5,796 nucleotides of DNA, from positions 1 through 5,796 of the forward strand of contig JAUYFZ010000274.1 in assembly GCA_030689585.1 (NCBI GenBank). The letters are read 5' to 3'. Position 1 is the first letter of the stretch, and the number at the start of each line of letters is the position of its first letter. A program made the translations under genes and the position numbers. The notes beneath the pieces were generated by a model, which was not told where the DNA came from, did no database searches, and saw nothing but the letters and a program-made list of their open reading frames with translations. Positions 1 to 5,112 of this stretch are shown piece after piece. The stretch comes from Rhodocyclaceae bacterium. GTDB lineage: Bacteria; Pseudomonadota; Gammaproteobacteria; Burkholderiales; Rhodocyclaceae.

Positions 1-159
1 CTGCTGGATATGCCGCCCGATAATTACGAGACTTGTTTGTCCCTTCATTTTTACCCCATCCCCTCCCCAGCCCTCCCCTTGAAGGGGAGGGAGGCCGCAA
101 CAACCGCTTCGATTACCCACTACAAACCGTATAGAGCCAAATTAATGCACAATCTGTTC
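1..159. other. Non-coding leader upstream of the response regulator
   Basis: No convincing gene lies here. The reading frame of the downstream regulator stays open leftward to about position 10, but those codons run through the C-rich repeat at 54-93 and resemble no response-regulator N-terminus. One frame ends at a TAA at 21-23 (last residues AGYAAR), which could be the tail of an upstream gene but is too short to support. No inverted repeat of the kind bound by CusR/CopR-type regulators was recognised. TATAGA at 130-135 is a weak -10-like hexamer without a good -35 partner. The promoter of the two-component operon is therefore not identified. Confidence 0.5.
54..93. repeat. C-rich/G-rich palindromic repeat, copy 1
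   Basis: This 40-bp core matches positions 3601-3640 with a single mismatch, and matches the reverse complement of about 3514-3554 more loosely. It contains a near-perfect palindrome at 71-91 (ten-base arms CCCTCCCCTT and AAGGGGAGGG around one central G). Its C-runs (54-57, 60-63, 65-68, 71-73, 75-78) give the minus strand a G-quadruplex-capable pattern. The 24-bp terminal repeats that bracket the later copies are absent here, so only the core is shared. No T-tract follows the palindrome on either strand, so it is not a standard terminator. It is probably a dispersed REP-like intergenic repeat. Confidence 0.8.
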
Positions 160-843
160 ATGAAAATTCTTGTCGTCGAAGACGAACAAAAAACCGGTGA
201 TTACCTTAAGCAGGGGTTATCCGAGGCGGGTTTTATTGTTGATCTGGCGCGTAACGGCGTGGATGGGTTGCACCTTGGCGAAACGGAAGAATACGATCTA
301 GCGATTCTCGATGTCATGTTGCCCGGACTGAATGGCTGGCAGGTATTGGCGAAACTGCGTCATGCGGGGCGCGCCCTGCCGGTGTTGTTTCTCACCGCAC
401 GCGATCACGTGGAAGATCGTGTCAAAGGACTGGAACTGGGGGCCGACGATTACCTTGTTAAACCGTTTGCCTTCGTCGAATTATTAGCACGGGTGCGCAC
501 GTTGTTGCGCCGAAGTAGCGGTGGGCGGATGGACCGCGAACCTGAACAACTCCGTGCGGCGGATCTGGAACTCGATCTCTTGCGTCGTCGGGCGATGCGG
601 TGCGGCCGACGCATCGATCTCACGGCCAAGGAATTTGCATTGCTGGAACTTTTGCTGCGCAGACGGGGGGAAGTGCTGCCTCGCTCGTTGATTGCCTCTC
701 AGGTTTGGGACATGAATTTTGATTCCGATACCAATGTGGTGGAGGTGGCGGTGCGCAGACTGCGTGCAAAAATTGACGATGGATTTGAACCCAAGCTCAT
801 TCGTACGGTGCGTGGCATGGGATATGTATTGGAGGCTGAATGA
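160..843 (+). CDS. OmpR/PhoB-family response regulator, CusR/CopR-like
   Basis: A DNA-binding response regulator of 227 residues, the usual length for the family. The receiver domain covers about residues 1-112: acidic pocket E7/D8, phospho-acceptor D51 in [11 protein letters not shown]79 in FLTARD, and K101 in the LVKPF motif. The winged-helix output domain covers about 130-225, with [15 protein letters not shown], the recognition-helix region [15 protein letters not shown], and the C-terminal hairpin [13 protein letters not shown]. Wording such as [20 protein letters not shown] is typical of the heavy-metal CusR/CopR/SilR group, but metal response is inferred because no efflux genes are visible. 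The start at 160 gives the canonical MKILVVEDE terminus. An in-frame ATG at 145 would add MHNLF. Neither start has a clear Shine-Dalgarno sequence. The stop overlaps the partner kinase start by ATGA, indicating translational coupling and a shared transcript. Confidence 0.93.
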   Translation: MKILVVEDEQKTGDYLKQGLSEAGFIVDLARNGVDGLHLGETEEYDLAILDVMLPGLNGWQVLAKLRHAGRALPVLFLTARDHVEDRVKGLELGADDYLVKPFAFVELLARVRTLLRRSSGGRMDREPEQLRAADLELDLLRRRAMRCGRRIDLTAKEFALLELLLRRRGEVLPRSLIASQVWDMNFDSDTNVVEVAVRRLRAKIDDGFEPKLIRTVRGMGYVLEAE

Positions 844-1799
844 AGAAATCCGGTTCATTCACGTTACGACTGACCCTCCTCTTTACGACCGTATCGACAG
901 GAGTTTTGTTGGCCTTGGGGTTTTATGTCGGCGATGCCATTGAACGGCATTTTATGGAGATGGATCGTGCGTTGATCTCGATGGATCATCACGTGCTGGC
1001 TTCTTCGCACACGGAAGTTCAAGATGCGCTGAACACCCTGTGGTATTTCGTGGCCTTTGCGGCTGCCATGATCGGTTTTTTAGGCTGGGTTGCGGTTCGA
1101 CGTGAAATGGCCCGCATGGAAGAAGCCTTCAATCGTCTCTCTGATTTTTCCGTTGACCTCGCGCACGAGTTGCGAACGCCCGTGTCCAACCTGATGACGC
1201 AGACCCAGGTAGCCTTATCCAAATCGCGCACGGTGGCGGAATATCAGGAAACGCTGGCCTCCAATGCCGAAGAATTCGAACGATTGTCGAGCATGATCGC
1301 CGATATGCTCTTCATCGCACGGGCTGAACAAGGCTTGATCGTGCCCAGGCGACAACCCGTGAACCTGGCTTCAGAAGTGCATAACCTGATCGACTTTTTT
1401 GACGCGCTGGCCGAAGAGAAGAAAGTCAGTCTTTCATCGAAAGGGGAGGGAATCGTTTCAGGCGATGCGCTCATGTTGCGCCGTGCCATCGGCAATCTGT
1501 TATCCAATGCTATTCGTCATACCCCTGTCGGAGGCGAGGTGCGCATCACCCTCACCCCCGATGAGCGAGGGGGAGCCATTCTCACGGTGGAAAACACCGG
1601 TCAACCCATTCCGTCGGAACATTTACCAAAATTATTCGACCGCTTCTACCGAGCCGATCCTTCGCGCCATCAAGAAGGCGAGGGAGCCGGTCTGGGCCTG
1701 TCCATCGCACGATCCATCGTTCGCGCCCACGGCGGCGATCTCACCGCACGTTCCCTGCCCCCACCCGTTGGTGGGGCGTGTTTTCGTATGGCGTTATGA
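840..1799 (+). CDS. Short CusS-like sensor histidine kinase lacking most of the sensor and HAMP
   Basis: Membrane histidine kinase of 319 residues, partner of the preceding regulator. Segments: hydrophobic helix about 9-30, a periplasmic stretch of about 35 residues (31-66), second helix about 67-86, H-box LAHELRTP with phospho-acceptor H109, N-box around [16 protein letters not shown] (N219, N223), G1-like VENTGQPIP (250-258), F-box LFDRFYRAD (265-273), and G2 GAGLGLSIA (282-290). All catalytic elements are intact. CusS-type kinases are usually about 450-480 residues with a large periplasmic domain and a HAMP. Here GWVAVRR, which resembles the HAMP entry, runs into [20 protein letters not shown] only about 20 residues before the histidine, so HAMP does not fit. 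GGAGG at 831-835 lies four bases before the ATG. The signal sensed cannot be inferred. Confidence 0.93.
   Translation: MKKSGSFTLRLTLLFTTVSTGVLLALGFYVGDAIERHFMEMDRALISMDHHVLASSHTEVQDALNTLWYFVAFAAAMIGFLGWVAVRREMARMEEAFNRLSDFSVDLAHELRTPVSNLMTQTQVALSKSRTVAEYQETLASNAEEFERLSSMIADMLFIARAEQGLIVPRRQPVNLASEVHNLIDFFDALAEEKKVSLSSKGEGIVSGDALMLRRAIGNLLSNAIRHTPVGGEVRITLTPDERGGAILTVENTGQPIPSEHLPKLFDRFYRADPSRHQEGEGAGLGLSIARSIVRAHGGDLTARSLPPPVGGACFRMAL
1759..1784 (+). terminator. Possible weak intrinsic terminator inside the kinase 3' end
   Basis: A seven-base GC-rich stem (CCCCACC, 1759-1765, and GGTGGGG, 1770-1776) with a CGTT loop is followed after CGTG by TTTT (1781-1784). The U-run is short and displaced, and the hairpin lies in coding sequence for the last residues of the kinase. 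Termination would be inefficient at best. It might limit read-through from the two-component operon into the toxin-antitoxin cassette. Confidence 0.25.
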
Positions 1800-1842
1800 T
1801 GAGGTCACATTCTGTGTGTTCTTTGTATAATGAGGACACATT
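1799..1842 (+). promoter_or_regulatory. Promoter/operator of the toxin-antitoxin cassette
   Basis: A perfect -10 hexamer TATAAT lies at 1826-1831, about 30 bases before the antitoxin ATG. No good -35 lies at 16-18 bp spacing (GGTCAC at 17 bp). Two near-identical 13-bp direct repeats, ATGAGGTCACATT (1799-1811) and ATGAGGACACATT (1830-1842), bracket or abut the -10 and are 31 bp apart, about three helical turns. An imperfect inverted repeat, TGTGTTC (1815-1821) and GGACACA (1834-1840), also straddles the -10. Phd/YefM antitoxins repress their own promoters at repeated sites, so this is the likely operator. The first repeat begins at the last base of the kinase stop codon. Confidence 0.6.
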
Positions 1843-1860
1843 GTTTCCTGGAGTTCCGTT

Positions 1861-2127
1861 ATGCCTGTTGCTATTCGAGAATTGAAAGCCAATCTTTCCC
1901 GTATATTGTCGCGTGCGCAAGGAGGCGAAGTCATTGAAATTACCTCCCACAATCGGCTGATTGCACGCATTGTAGGAATGCCATTGCGAATGGATGCAGG
2001 ATTGCAGAACCTAATGACGAGTGGAGCACTCTCGTGGCAAGCAGGTAAACCTTCATTCCTACCGCCCTTTGAAATGCCCGCCCATGGAACACCTGTGAGT
2101 CAGATCACCATGGAGGATCGGCGTTGA
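1861..2127 (+). CDS. Phd/YefM-family type II antitoxin
   Basis: An 88-residue antitoxin expected to bind and neutralise the adjacent PIN toxin and to repress its own promoter. The N-terminal part (about 1-45) has the Phd/YefM pattern: MPVAIRELKANLSRILSRAQGG, then EVIEITSHNRLIARIVG, which forms the dimeric DNA-binding fold in this family. The C-terminal part (about 50-88) is less conserved and ends in VSQITMEDRR, resembling the LEDRR-type ending of Phd-like antitoxins paired with VapC toxins, and should be the toxin-binding tail. The start is supported by GGAG at 1850-1853, seven bases upstream. The last codons overlap the toxin start by TTGA and carry the toxin's ribosome-binding site. It could equally be called VapB of the Phd type. 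Confidence 0.9.
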   Translation: MPVAIRELKANLSRILSRAQGGEVIEITSHNRLIARIVGMPLRMDAGLQNLMTSGALSWQAGKPSFLPPFEMPAHGTPVSQITMEDRR

Positions 2128-2552
2128 TCTTGTATTGCGATACCTCAGCGTTGGTCAAGTTATACGTCAAGGAAGACTCCAGCGAAGCGATGCAGGCACT
2201 GGCCGAATCGGCTTCGATGATTGCGGTCTGTCGTATCACTTGGGCGGAGGTCATGGCCGCGTTGACCCGACGATTACGTGAAAGTCCGGCCAATGCGGAA
2301 GTCATCGAAGCAATTCGAGAATGTATTCGCGTTGATTGGTCTCGTTACGCCATTATCGAAATAACACAACCGCTGGTGGAATTGGCCGGAGACTTCGCAG
2401 ATACCTTTGCTCTTCGTGGTTATGACAGCATTCAGCTTGCGGCTGCACGCATCTTGCAGGAAGCTTCGGATGACGTATTGCACTTTGCCTGTTTCGATAC
2501 TCGTTTACAGCGAGCCGCTAAAGTGCTGGGCATGACCACTCCGTTTGCTTAA
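2124..2552 (+). CDS. vapC: PIN-domain ribonuclease toxin, VapC family
   Basis: A 142-residue single-domain PIN protein, the normal length for VapC. The acidic metal-binding residues are present: D6 in ILYCDTSALVKLY, E42 in TWAEVMAAL, D101 in RGYDSIQLAAA, and D125 in CFDTRLQRAA. VapC toxins are Mg2+/Mn2+-dependent endoribonucleases that cleave tRNA or rRNA and stop translation; the target of this one is unknown. The start is TTG, chosen because it puts the conserved hydrophobic strand and D6 at the right distance from the N-terminus and because GGAGG (2112-2116) sits seven bases upstream. It overlaps the antitoxin stop by four bases, coupling toxin synthesis to antitoxin translation. It ends 18 bp before the convergent yicC stop, with no obvious terminator between them. 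Confidence 0.92.
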   Translation: MILYCDTSALVKLYVKEDSSEAMQALAESASMIAVCRITWAEVMAALTRRLRESPANAEVIEAIRECIRVDWSRYAIIEITQPLVELAGDFADTFALRGYDSIQLAAARILQEASDDVLHFACFDTRLQRAAKVLGMTTPFA

Positions 2553-2570
2553 GCGTTTATTTCAGCCTCA

Positions 2571-3440
2571 TCATTCTAAGTTCTGCACCTGCTCGCGCAT
2601 TTGTTCGATGGACAGTTTGAGTTCCAGTGCAATCGCGGTGACTTCTCCCGACACCGATTTTGAGGCCAGCGTGTTGGCTTCACGATTCAATTCCTGCATA
2701 AGAAAGTCGAGTCGTTTTCCGACCGCTCCCCCGACATCGAGCACCCGTTCGACTTCGGTGAGGTGCGAGATCAGCCGGGCCAGTTCTTCGGCCACATCGA
2801 TCTTTGCGGCGAACACACTAATTTCCTGGCGAATGCGATCTTCGTCGAGGGTGGCCACAGCCTCACGCAATCGCGTGGACAGGCGGGTGGTGTAGTTGAC
2901 AATCGCCGCAGGCACCAAGGGGCCGACCTGTGCCAGCCGACTGCGCATGGTGGCGACATGGCTACGGAGCACGAGTCCGAGTCGTGCGCCTTCTCGCTCA
3001 CGGCTACCAATGAAATCGGCCAGCACTTCATCCGCCAATGAAAGACAGGTCGACCGGAGTAAATCTGGAGCGATGGATTCTTGGGCCAAGATGCCCGGCC
3101 AGCGCAGAACGTCGGCGACAGAGAGCGCGGCAGCATCGGGCATGAGCGAGCGGACTTCATTTTGAAGAGCCTGCAACTGTGCCATCCTTGCCGCATCGGG
3201 CACCATGCGGGAGGAAGACTCACCGGTTTGAAGTGCTAACCGACAGTCTGTTTTCCCTCGTGCGAGGGCGGCGGAAAGTTTCTCCCGCAGGGGCATTTCG
3301 AGGAAGCGGAGTTCTTCGGGGCAGCGAAAGGAGAGATCAAGAAACCGGCCATTGACGCTTTTGATTTCAAGGGAGAGCCGTGCCGTGCCTAGGTCACGTT
3401 CGAGGGCAGAAAAGCCCGTCATGCTGTAGAGAGTTGTCAT
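2571..3440 (-). CDS. yicC: YicC/YloC-family endoribonuclease-like protein
   Basis: A 289-residue YicC-family protein of standard length. N-terminal landmarks are LYSMTGFSALERD and EIKSVNGRFLDLSFRCPEEL. The C-terminal DUF1732-type region has DVAEELARLISHLTEVERVL, GKRLDFLMQELNREANTLAS and the end IEQMREQVQNLE. Family members in E. coli and B. subtilis have been linked to endoribonuclease activity and RNA turnover; the substrate here is unknown. The start at 3440 gives the expected MTTLYSMTGF terminus. The frame stays open a further 25 codons upstream, but those codons run into the inserted repeat element (its terminal repeat would encode PRLIEKL), so that longer start is rejected. No Shine-Dalgarno sequence precedes the ATG. 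The gene diverges from rph, as in E. coli. Confidence 0.93.
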   Translation of the reverse strand: MTTLYSMTGFSALERDLGTARLSLEIKSVNGRFLDLSFRCPEELRFLEMPLREKLSAALARGKTDCRLALQTGESSSRMVPDAARMAQLQALQNEVRSLMPDAAALSVADVLRWPGILAQESIAPDLLRSTCLSLADEVLADFIGSREREGARLGLVLRSHVATMRSRLAQVGPLVPAAIVNYTTRLSTRLREAVATLDEDRIRQEISVFAAKIDVAEELARLISHLTEVERVLDVGGAVGKRLDFLMQELNREANTLASKSVSGEVTAIALELKLSIEQMREQVQNLE

Positions 3441-3458
3441 GGGAGAGGAAGTTACCAC

Positions 3459-3466
3459 TAAAATAC
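3459..3466. repeat. Target-site duplication, left copy (TAAAATAC)
   Basis: TAAAATAC abuts the left terminal repeat of the 203-bp element and is repeated exactly at 3670-3677. The match extends to ten bases (ACTAAAATAC) because the element's right end happens to finish in AC, but the symmetric terminal repeats favour eight bases. Confidence 0.88.
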
Positions 3467-3490
3467 GTAGCTTCTCAATAAGTCGTGGCA
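3467..3490 (+). repeat. Left terminal inverted repeat of the 203-bp element
   Basis: Twenty-four bases that are the exact reverse complement of 3646-3669. Read outward (towards yicC) the repeat contains TTGCCA, a -35-like hexamer, 20 bp from a TATTTT in the flank. Confidence 0.9.
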
Positions 3491-3513
3491 AGACATACAA
3501 ACCGGCATAGCAC

Positions 3514-3554
3514 ACTCCTCCCCCTTCAAGGGGGAGGCTGGGAGGGGGATGGGG
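3514..3554. repeat. C-rich/G-rich palindromic repeat, copy 2 (inverted)
   Basis: Reverse-orientation copy of the core at 54-93 and 3601-3640, with several small differences. It has a palindrome CCTCCCCCTT-C-AAGGGGGAGG (3517-3537). The plus strand carries G-runs at 3530-3534, 3540-3542, 3544-3548 and 3551-3554 with loops of five, one and two bases, meeting the usual G-quadruplex pattern. Confidence 0.8.
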
Positions 3555-3600
3555 AATCCTCCAGTAAATTCAATTGGTTGCAGATGTCATGGCACGTCCA

Positions 3601-3640
3601 CCCCATCCCCTCCCCAACCCTCCCCTTGAAGGGGAGGGAG
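3601..3640. repeat. C-rich/G-rich palindromic repeat, copy 3
   Basis: Identical to the core at 54-93 except for one A/G difference. It includes the palindrome CCCTCCCCTT-G-AAGGGGAGGG (3618-3638). C-runs at 3601-3604, 3607-3610, 3612-3615, 3618-3620 and 3622-3625 make the minus strand G-quadruplex-capable, opposite in strand to copy 2. Confidence 0.85.
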
Positions 3641-3645
3641 TGTTC

Positions 3646-3669
3646 TGCCACGACTTATTGAGAAGCTAC
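3646..3669 (-). repeat. Right terminal inverted repeat of the 203-bp element
   Basis: Exact reverse complement of 3467-3490. Its outer end directly abuts the second TAAAATAC, 14 bases before the rph start codon. Confidence 0.9.
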
Positions 3670-3677
3670 TAAAATAC
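3670..3677. repeat. Target-site duplication, right copy (TAAAATAC)
   Basis: Second copy of the 8-bp direct repeat flanking the element. It contains TAAAAT, a five-of-six match to a -10 hexamer, only nine bases from the rph ATG. A promoter using it would yield an almost leaderless rph mRNA. Confidence 0.88.
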
Positions 3678-3683
3678 CCCTCC

Positions 3684-4412
3684 ATGAACCCCAGAACTGA
3701 TAAACGCGCTTCGGATGCGCTACGCCCTCTCCGAATTACTCGACATTACACCTGCCATGCCGAAGGCAGTGTGTTGGTCGAGTTTGGTCACACCAAGGTT
3801 TTATGCACCGCCAGCGTTGAGGAGCGGGTTCCGCCCTTTCTCAAAGGGAAAGGAAAAGGATGGGTCACGGCGGAATACGGCATGTTGCCGCGTTCAACCC
3901 ATACGCGCACGGATCGTGAGGCGGCCAAAGGTAAGCAGTCGGGTCGTACGCAAGAAATCCAGCGGTTGATTGGCCGCAGTTTGCGAGCCGTCACCGATCT
4001 GACCGCTTTAGGCGAACGACAGATCACCCTAGACTGCGATGTCTTGCAAGCAGATGGTGGCACGCGTTGCGCCTCGATCACGGGGGCTTGTGTGGCCTTG
4101 CACGACGCGCTTTCTGGACTGGTGACCAGCGGAAAACTCCAGACCCATCCGATGCGCGATTTTGTGGCGGCTGTCTCTGTCGGTATCGTGGGGGGGCAAC
4201 CCGTGCTCGACCTCGATTACGCCGAAGATTCCACCTGTGATACCGACATGAATGTGGTCACCACGGGTCAAGGCGGCATCGTTGAATTGCAGGGGACGGC
4301 AGAAGGCGAACCTTTTACCCCTGCCGAACTGGATTTGTTGCTGGCACTGGCGCAAAAAGGCATTGCGGAAATTGTCCTTGCGCAAAGGATGTCTCTGACG
4401 ATAGTTGAGTAA
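3684..4412 (+). CDS. rph: Ribonuclease PH
   Basis: A 242-residue phosphorolytic 3'-to-5' exoribonuclease that trims tRNA 3' ends using inorganic phosphate, acting in the cytoplasm as a hexamer in this family. The length is normal and the protein is intact. Landmarks: [20 protein letters not shown] at the N-terminus, [21 protein letters not shown] (59-79), the arginine-rich [18 protein letters not shown] (86-103), the phosphate-binding DGGTR region (124-128), and acidic [15 protein letters not shown] (176-190). The ATG at 3684 gives the usual short lead-in to the conserved RP(L/V)RITR segment. No Shine-Dalgarno sequence is present (CCCCTCC precedes the ATG). The inserted element ends 14 bases upstream, so transcription and leader structure are probably affected by it. 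rdgB follows after 100 bp on the same strand. Confidence 0.97.
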   Translation: MNPRTDKRASDALRPLRITRHYTCHAEGSVLVEFGHTKVLCTASVEERVPPFLKGKGKGWVTAEYGMLPRSTHTRTDREAAKGKQSGRTQEIQRLIGRSLRAVTDLTALGERQITLDCDVLQADGGTRCASITGACVALHDALSGLVTSGKLQTHPMRDFVAAVSVGIVGGQPVLDLDYAEDSTCDTDMNVVTTGQGGIVELQGTAEGEPFTPAELDLLLALAQKGIAEIVLAQRMSLTIVE

Positions 4413-4512
4413 GACTGTGCAGAGCGACTTGACTTACACTTGACTTATGCTTGACGCGGGCTTGATCGAAAAAGTCGGCGGAAAAAACGGGTCGATATAC
4501 TTTGGTGAAAAA
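4413..4512 (+). other. rph-rdgB spacer with 11-bp tandem array
   Basis: The 100-bp gap holds four head-to-tail 11-bp units starting at 4428, 4439, 4450 and 4461. They begin CTTGACTTA, CTTGACTTA, CTTGACG and CTTGATC. The first two units are nearly identical and later ones decay. TTGAC resembles a -35 core, and TATACT (4496-4501) resembles a -10, but no pair has 16-18 bp spacing, so a promoter is not called. No terminator hairpin was seen, so rdgB may be cotranscribed with rph. An in-frame ATG at 4447 would extend RdgB by 22 atypical residues. Confidence 0.6.
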
Positions 4513-5112
4513 ATGAAAATTGTCCTAGCCTCCAACAACGTAGGCAAATTGCGGGAGTTTTCCGCATTGCTGGCCCCCCTTGATTTCGACGTGTTACCTC
4601 AATCACATTTCAACGTGCCAGAAGCCGATGAACCGCATTGCACCTTCGTTGAAAACGCACTGGCCAAGGCACGTCATGCGGCGAAACTCACGGGATTACC
4701 GGCGATGGCCGATGATTCCGGCATTTGTGTTTCGGCATTAGGAGGAGCACCGGGCGTGTATTCGGCACGTTATGCGCAGTCATCCCCCCATGAACCCAAA
4801 TCGGACGAACGCAACAATGAAAAACTGATTGCTGCCTTGCAGGGACAAACCGACCGGCGTGCGCACTATGTGGCGGTGCTGGTCTTTGTGCACCATGCGG
4901 AAGACCCGCAACCGATCATCGTGGAAGGCGAATGGCATGGTGAGATTATTGATACGCCGCACGGTGAAAACGGATTTGGTTACGACCCCTATTTCTGGCT
5001 GCCGGAGGCTGGATGTACCGCCGCGCAACTGCCGTCAGAGGCGAAGAATGCGGTATCGCATCGGGGACAAGCATTGCGTCGGTTAATCGAACGGTTGCAG
5101 GAATCGCGGTGA
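4513..5112 (+). CDS. rdgB: RdgB/HAM1-family XTP/dITP pyrophosphatase
   Basis: A 199-residue nucleoside-triphosphate pyrophosphatase that hydrolyses dITP, XTP and related non-canonical nucleotides to monophosphates, keeping them out of DNA and RNA. Motifs: substrate-binding LASNNVGKLREF (N9, K12), TFVENALAKARHAA with E47, the PAMADDSGICV motif with D67/D68, GGAPGVYSARYA, the GENGFGYDPYFWLPE segment, and the C-terminal KNAVSHRGQALR base-recognition region. The ATG at 4513 gives the canonical MKIVLASNN terminus and family length, with a weak GGTGA (4504-4508) before it. The upstream in-frame ATG at 4447 would add residues unrelated to the family and is rejected. The stop overlaps the hemW start by GTGA, so the two are translationally coupled. 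Confidence 0.96.
   Translation: MKIVLASNNVGKLREFSALLAPLDFDVLPQSHFNVPEADEPHCTFVENALAKARHAAKLTGLPAMADDSGICVSALGGAPGVYSARYAQSSPHEPKSDERNNEKLIAALQGQTDRRAHYVAVLVFVHHAEDPQPIIVEGEWHGEIIDTPHGENGFGYDPYFWLPEAGCTAAQLPSEAKNAVSHRGQALRRLIERLQESR

Larger units (their letters stand above)
3467..3669. mobile_element. 203-bp MITE-like element with 24-bp inverted ends
   Basis: A non-coding insertion with perfect 24-bp terminal inverted repeats at 3467-3490 (begins GTAGCTTCTCAATAAG) and 3646-3669 (ends CTTATTGAGAAGCTAC), flanked by an exact 8-bp duplication. Inside, two inverted copies of a G/C-rich core (about 3514-3554 and 3601-3640) flank an AT-richer centre (3555-3597). The left arm has about 21 extra bases (3491-3511) between terminal repeat and core. 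There is no transposase gene, so it would depend on an enzyme supplied elsewhere. An 8-bp duplication fits several IS families; the GTAG end slightly recalls IS66-type GTAA ends, but the family is not assigned. The whole unit can fold into a long hairpin. It occupies most of the gap between yicC and rph. Confidence 0.85.

Noticed and set aside
71..91. Palindrome at 71-91 as an intrinsic terminator
   Set aside because: It has a very tight loop and no T-tract on either strand. It is better explained as part of the dispersed repeat.
10..159. Response regulator start at 10 or another far-upstream in-frame codon
   Set aside because: The extension translates the C-rich repeat and lacks family similarity. 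The canonical MKILVVEDE start is at 160.
2547..2554. GCTTAAGC palindrome between the convergent toxin and yicC ends as a bidirectional terminator
   Set aside because: Eight bases with no loop and only moderate GC cannot form a terminator hairpin; likely chance.
2545..3223. Open frames on both strands overlapping yicC (for example plus-strand 2545-2895 and 2763-3041, and minus-strand 2771-3223)
   Set aside because: These are shadows of yicC with composition typical of out-of-frame reading and no recognisable domains.
121..3510. Shared TACAAACCG at 121-129 and 3496-3504 as evidence that copy 1 is a full element
   Set aside because: A nine-base match is expected by chance in a window this long, and its orientation relative to the G/C-rich core differs between the two sites.
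3441..3515. Longer yicC start adding 25 residues upstream of MTTLYSMTGF
   Set aside because: The extra codons come from the inserted repeat element and its flank, resemble no YicC N-terminus, and would exceed family length. The open frame is accidental.
4447..4512. RdgB start at 4447
   Set aside because: It adds 22 residues, partly from the tandem-array region, ahead of the canonical MKIVLASNN terminus, and the shorter form matches family length.
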